A stretch of DNA of 7,815 nt from Chloroflexota bacterium. Its GTDB lineage: Bacteria; Chloroflexota; Limnocylindria; Limnocylindrales; CSP1-4. This document shows positions 1-7,815 of the stretch, in pieces. The notes beneath the pieces were generated by a model, which saw nothing but the letters and a program-made list of their open reading frames with translations, did not search any database and was not told where the DNA came from. The position numbers were made by a program, and so were the translations under genes. The stretch spans positions 1-7,815 of the forward strand of contig JAKAMV010000458.1 of NCBI GenBank assembly GCA_021812735.1, in the 5' to 3' direction. Numbering within the stretch: the first letter of the stretch is position 1; every line of letters begins with the position of its first letter.

Positions 1-1476
1 GGCACTGCGGCCCGCGGCCTGGGGCAGCGTCGCGGGCGCGAGCTCCACCGTGTCCTCGGCGCCGCGCGCCTCCCGGTCCGCCTGGGCCACGGCAGCCAGC
101 GCGATCTCCACGAGGTCGAACTCGTCGGCGAGCGGCTCCACGACCGCGCGATACCGGTCGTGGCCGCCGGCGAGCAGCGCGTCGCGCAGCGCGCCGCGCA
201 GCAGGCCCATCCGCTTCTCGCGCAGGTCCGCGATGGTGGGCAGGCCCGCGATCTCCAGCGGGCGGCCGATGGCGCGCTCGATGTCGCGCAGCAGCCGGTG
301 CTCGCGCGGCTCGACCAGGGTGATCGCCACGCCCTCCCGCCCCGCCCGGCCCGTCCGCCCGGTGCGGTGGACGTAGGTGTCGGGCGAGGACGGCACGTCG
401 TAGTTGACGACGTGGGTGACGTGCTCGATGTCCAGCCCGCGGGCGGCGACGTCGGTCGCCACCAGCACGTCCAGCGCGCCGTCTCGGAAGCGGCCCATGA
501 TCCGGTCGCGCTGCTCCTGGGCCAGGCCGCCGTGCAGGGCCGCCGCGTCACGGCCGCGGCCGGCGAGCGCCTCCGCCAGGTCGTCCACCTCGCCGCGGGT
601 GCGCGCGAACACGAGGGTCGCCGCTCCGTCCTCGAGGTCCAGGATGCGGCCCAGGGCCGCGAGCTTGTCCGCGCGGCGGACGATGTACGCCACGTGCCGG
701 ACCCTGGCCGGCTCTCCGGCCGGCGCCTCCTCGCGCGCGACGCGGACCCGCTGCGGGGCGTGCAGGTGCCGCTCCGCCAGCGCGGCGATCGGCCCCGCGA
801 TCGTGGCCGAGAACAGCGCCGTCTGCCGCTCGCGGGGGAGGGCTCCGAGGATCCGGTCGAGGTCCTCGGCGAAGCCCATGTCGAGCATCTCGTCCGCCTC
901 GTCGAGGATCACCGTCGCCACCTCGTCGAGGCGGAGCGTGCCGCGCTCGAGGTGGTCCACGGCACGGCCGGGCGTCGCCACCACCACGTCCACCCCGCGG
1001 GCCAGGCGCGCGAGCTGGGCGGCGATCGGCTGGCCGCCGTAGACCGGCACCACGCGCACGCCCAGATCACGGCCGTAGCGGTGGATGGCCTCGGCAACCT
1101 GCATCGCGAGCTCTCGGGTGGGCGCAAGGACCAGGGCGGCGGGGCGGCTGCCGCCCCCGGCGCGGGGCGCTCCCCGTCCGTCGACCCGGTCCCCAGCCGC
1201 CCGTGCGGCATCGAGCCTGCCGGCCAGCGCCTGGAGGATCGGCAGCGCGAACGCGGCCGTCTTGCCGGTGCCCGTAGGCGCCTCCGCGAGCAGGTCGCGG
1301 CCGGCCAGCAGGGGCGGGATCGCCGCCTCCTGCACGGGCGTCGGCTCCTCGTACCCGAGGGCGGCGAGCGCGGCGAGCAGGCGGGGGTCGAGGCCCAGCG
1401 CGGTGAAGCCGACGGGGCTGGCGGCCGGCAGATCGGCTGGCGTGGGGATGGGGGGCGTGACGGGCGGTTCGGACAC
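1..1476 (-). CDS. DEAD-box ATP-dependent RNA helicase, DeaD/CsdA-like (C-terminus outside window)
   Basis: This is an ATP-dependent RNA helicase that unwinds short RNA duplexes, probably in ribosome assembly or mRNA decay as for DeaD/CshA relatives (inferred from family). The 492 visible residues form one unbroken frame and carry the full motif set in order: Q motif ending PTPVQ (45-49), motif I APTGTGKT (66-73), Ia PTRELA (119-124), Ib TPGR (168-171), II DEAD (192-195), III SAT (223-225), IV VFARTR (289-294), V TDVAARGLD (341-349) and VI HRTGRTGRAG (370-379). Residues about 400-470 resemble the dimerisation region that follows the core in DeaD-type helicases. Any C-terminal RNA-binding domain would lie beyond the left edge, so the exact subfamily is unproven. 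An Ala/Gly/Arg-rich stretch at about 88-113 separates motifs I and Ia. The start is GTG (1476-1474), chosen because the Q motif follows closely and no later ATG precedes motif I. No clear Shine-Dalgarno site precedes it. It lies 115 bases after gltD on the same strand. Confidence 0.95.
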   Translation of the reverse strand, partial: MSEPPVTPPIPTPADLPAASPVGFTALGLDPRLLAALAALGYEEPTPVQEAAIPPLLAGRDLLAEAPTGTGKTAAFALPILQALAGRLDAARAAGDRVDGRGAPRAGGGSRPAALVLAPTRELAMQVAEAIHRYGRDLGVRVVPVYGGQPIAAQLARLARGVDVVVATPGRAVDHLERGTLRLDEVATVILDEADEMLDMGFAEDLDRILGALPRERQTALFSATIAGPIAALAERHLHAPQRVRVAREEAPAGEPARVRHVAYIVRRADKLAALGRILDLEDGAATLVFARTRGEVDDLAEALAGRGRDAAALHGGLAQEQRDRIMGRFRDGALDVLVATDVAARGLDIEHVTHVVNYDVPSSPDTYVHRTGRTGRAGREGVAITLVEPREHRLLRDIERAIGRPLEIAGLPTIADLREKRMGLLRGALRDALLAGGHDRYRAVVEPLADEFDLVEIALAAVAQADREARGAEDTVELAPATLPQAAGRSA

Positions 1477-1482
1477 GCTCAG

Positions 1483-1488
1483 AGGGTA
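1483..1488 (-). promoter_or_regulatory. Candidate -10 box for a leaderless helicase transcript
   Basis: On the minus strand the hexamer TACCCT fits the TAnnnT pattern. It sits six bases before the GTG start, so transcription could begin at or next to the start codon. There is no GGAGG-like site in the usual window before this GTG, whereas gltB and gltD both have strong ones, which fits a leaderless mRNA. No recognisable -35 hexamer lies about 17 bases further upstream. A six-base degenerate pattern is weak evidence alone, so this is a hypothesis. Confidence 0.3.
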
Positions 1489-1502
1489 TCCCCGATGGGG
1501 AT
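1488..1502. repeat. Perfect short inverted repeat upstream of the helicase start
   Basis: The plus strand reads ATCCCC-GAT-GGGGAT: two perfect six-base arms around a three-base centre. On the helicase strand its near end is 11 bases before the GTG start, and it touches the candidate -10 box. It could be an operator for a repressor, or an RNA hairpin if transcription starts further upstream, for example by read-through from gltD. Four of the six pairs in each arm are G:C, so chance occurrence in this GC-rich DNA is possible. Confidence 0.4.
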
Positions 1503-1514
1503 TGGGCCCCGCGC

Positions 1515-1543
1515 GCCGATCGGGCTGGCACGCCAGAATCGGC
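1515..1543. other. Imperfect hairpin in the gltD-helicase gap
   Basis: The arms GCCGAT (1515-1520) and ATCGGC (1538-1543) are exact inverted copies and enclose a second short pair, TGGC (1526-1529) with GCCA (1532-1535). On the minus strand this lies about 50 bases after the gltD stop, where a terminator or processing hairpin could act. No T-run follows, so it is not a standard intrinsic terminator. The rest of the 1477-1591 gap shows no open frame or RNA gene that I can support. Confidence 0.3.
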
Positions 1544-1591
1544 CGTTGCCGGGGCGATCACGGTCGCGGAGCGGACGCACCGTGCGCGAGC

Positions 1592-3075
1592 CTACGTCCC
1601 GAGAACCGTCTCGCCGCCCATCAGGTAGCGGTCCACGCCCTCGGCCGCGATCCGGCCCTCGCGGATCGCCCACACCACCAGCGACTGGCCGCGCACGCAG
1701 TCGCCGGCAGCGAACACGCCGGGGACGGTGGTCATGCGGTCCGGGCCGGTCCGCAAGTTGCCCCGCGCGTCGAGCTCGCACCCGAACGCCCGTGGCAGTG
1801 CCGGCTCGGGCCCGACGAAGCCCATCGCGAGCAGGACCAGATCGGCCTCGATCGTCTGGGCCGTCCCGGGCACCTCGCGCAGCTCGGGCCGCCCCTCGGC
1901 ACCGACGCCCCACGCCACGTCCACGATCTCGATGCCGGTCACGTGCTCGTCGCGGCCGAGGAACCGGCGGGCGGTGGTCTGGTACCGGCGCGGGTCCACG
2001 CCCCACAGCGCGGCCGCCTCCTCCTGCCCGTAGTCGAGCTTGTACGTCTTGGGCCACTCGGGCCACGGGTTGCCGGGCTGGCGGGTGTCGGGCGGGCGCG
2101 AGAGGATCTCCAACTGGCGGACGGACGCGGCGCCCTGGCGGATGGCGGTGCCCACGCAGTCGGTGCCGGTGTCGCCGCCGCCGATGACCACGACGTGCCT
2201 GCCGCGCGCGTCGATCGGCGCCTCCGCCTCGGTGCCGCCGTCGAGCAGCCGGCGCGTGTTGCCGCGCAGGTAGCTCATCGCGAAGTGGATGCCGCCCAGC
2301 TCGCGGCCCGGGATCGGCAGGTCGCGGGCCACCGTCGCACCGGTCGCGATCACCACCGCGTCGTGGTCGGCGAGGAGCCGGTCCGCGCCGACGTCGGCGC
2401 CCACGGTCACGTCCGTCACGAACCGCACGCCCTCGGCCTCCATGAGCTCGACCCGCCGGCGGACGACGCCCTTGTCGAGCTTCATGTTCGGGATGCCGTA
2501 CATCAGCAGCCCGCCCACGCGGCCGGACCGCTCGAACACCGTGACCGCGTGCCCGGCCCGATTGAGCTGGTCCGCCGCCGCCAGGCCGGCCGGCCCGCTG
2601 CCGATCACCGCCACGGTGCGACCGGTCCGCGCCAGCGGCGGGCTGGGCGTGATCCAGCCGGCCGCCCACGCCCGGTCCGCGATCTCGGCCTCGATCGTCT
2701 TGATCGCCACTGGCTCGCCGTTGATGCCAACCGTGCACGAGCCCTCGCACGGGGCGGGACAGACGCGGCCCGTGAACTCGGGGAAGTTGTTGGTGAAGTG
2801 GAGGCGGATGCTGGCCTCCCGCCACTGGCCCCGGTAGACCATGTCGTTCCACTCGGGGATCAGGTTGTTGAGCGGGCAGCCCGATGCCATGCCGCTGATG
2901 AGCGCGCCGGTGTGGCAGAACGGAATCCCGCAGTCCATGCAGCGCGCGCCCTGGTCGCCCAACTGCGCCTCGGTCAGGCGCGGGTGGTCCTCGGCCCAGT
3001 CGCGGATCCGCTCGAGCGGCGGCCGCGACGGCATGGCCCGGCGGGCGAATTCGGTGAATCCGGTGGGCTTGCCCA

Positions 3076-3076
<1 letters not shown>
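1592..3076 (-). CDS. gltD: Glutamate synthase (NADPH) small subunit
   Basis: This 494-residue subunit oxidises NADPH and passes electrons to the large subunit for glutamate synthesis from glutamine and 2-oxoglutarate; the length is normal for the family. The N-terminal region carries iron-sulfur cysteines at 46, 49, 54 and 67 (CX2CX4CX12C) and at 106, 110 and 114 (CX3CX3C). In the form I recall from E. coli GltD a further cysteine precedes the second group; here that place reads PEFTGRVC, as in many other bacterial homologues. The FAD fold is marked by GSGPAG (159-164) and its C-terminal partner motif by AAGDC (456-460). The NADPH fold is marked by GGGDTG (299-304). The ATG overlaps the last base of the gltB stop codon (TGATG), and a GGGAGG site lies six bases upstream, fixing the start. 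The stop is TAG at 1594-1592. The frame is intact and the protein should be cytoplasmic. Confidence 0.98.
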
Positions 3077-7677
<4,601 letters not shown>

Positions 7678-7684
7678 CCGGGCG

Positions 7685-7690
7685 ACCTCC
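7685..7690 (-). promoter_or_regulatory. Ribosome binding site of gltB
   Basis: The minus strand reads GGAGGT, a near-full match to the 16S rRNA anti-Shine-Dalgarno sequence, seven bases before the ATG at 7677. Together with the short propeptide before Cys17 it settles the gltB start. Confidence 0.85.
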
Positions 7691-7711
7691 GTCGGTGGGG
7701 AACGGGGGCCG

Positions 7712-7717
7712 ACGATA
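7712..7717 (-). promoter_or_regulatory. Candidate -10 element upstream of gltB
   Basis: The minus strand reads TATCGT, matching four of six positions of TATAAT including the first two and last bases. It would place the transcript start near 7704 and give a leader of about 27 bases that contains the ribosome site. The best -35 partner at 16-18 bases spacing is poor (CTGCCC or TGCCCT). The rest of 7678-7815 shows no open frame that I can support; it is rich in C-runs on the gltB strand. No nitrogen-regulator site could be recognised with confidence. Confidence 0.25.
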
Positions 7718-7815
7718 CGGGCGGGACTGTTGGAGGGCAGGGACCGCGGGGGTGGTGGTTGGGTTGCGGTTCGGGCCCCGGTGCGAGTGGGCTGGGCCGG
7801 GAGGCCGCAGCGCAG

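Noticed and set aside
706..721. Hairpin GGCCGG-CTCT-CCGGCC
   Set aside because: Lies inside the helicase coding region, in the linker between the two RecA-like domains. Gly/Ala/Pro/Glu codons in GC-rich DNA explain it without a regulatory role.
1067..1561. Minus-strand frame of 164 residues covering the helicase start region
   Set aside because: Overlaps the real helicase frame out of phase; only the GTG frame yields the Q motif, motif I and the rest.
160..2187. 675-residue plus-strand open frame
   Set aside because: It runs antisense to the helicase and into gltD, both of which have complete motif sets. Its translation is low-complexity, rich in Arg, Gly, Ala and Pro, with no recognisable domain. 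Long antisense frames are expected when GC is this high because stop codons are rare.
1479..2852. 457-residue minus-strand open frame overlapping gltD in another frame
   Set aside because: Out of frame with gltD and made mostly of Arg, Gly, Pro and Ala with no motif, while the gltD frame is fully conserved.

Overview
The window is very GC-rich (clearly above 70 % by eye, not counted) and is coding-dense on the minus strand. It holds three genes, all on that strand. Read in transcription order from the right edge they are gltB (7677 to 3076), gltD (3076 to 1592) and a DEAD-box RNA helicase that starts at 1476 and runs off the left edge. Strong GGAGG ribosome sites, a GTG start and high GC suggest a high-GC bacterium, for example an Actinobacteriota or a GC-rich Chloroflexota lineage. 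This is a guess from composition and protein style; no marker here fixes the phylum.

gltB and gltD encode the large and small subunits of NADPH-dependent glutamate synthase (GOGAT). GltD takes electrons from NADPH onto FAD and passes them through iron-sulfur clusters to FMN in GltB. GltB frees ammonia from glutamine in its N-terminal amidotransferase domain and adds it to 2-oxoglutarate at the FMN site, giving two glutamates. The genes overlap by one base (TGATG), and gltD's ribosome site lies inside the end of gltB, so they form one operon with probable translational coupling. All the main catalytic and cofactor motifs I checked are present, with no frameshift.

After gltD there is a 115-base gap (1477-1591) with two small inverted repeats and a possible -10 box placed for a leaderless transcript of the helicase. 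The helicase has every classical DEAD-box motif and the start of a DeaD/CsdA-like dimerisation region; its C-terminus lies outside the window. The 138 bases right of gltB (7678-7815) are its upstream region, with an excellent ribosome site, a weak promoter candidate and a cluster of G-runs on the plus strand.

No RNA gene, mobile element, CRISPR array or long repeat was seen. The many long plus-strand open frames are antisense shadows produced by high GC. This is a housekeeping nitrogen-assimilation locus next to an RNA helicase, and I find no convincing evidence of a new system. The points most worth checking are the start region of the helicase and whether its pairing with gltBD is conserved.
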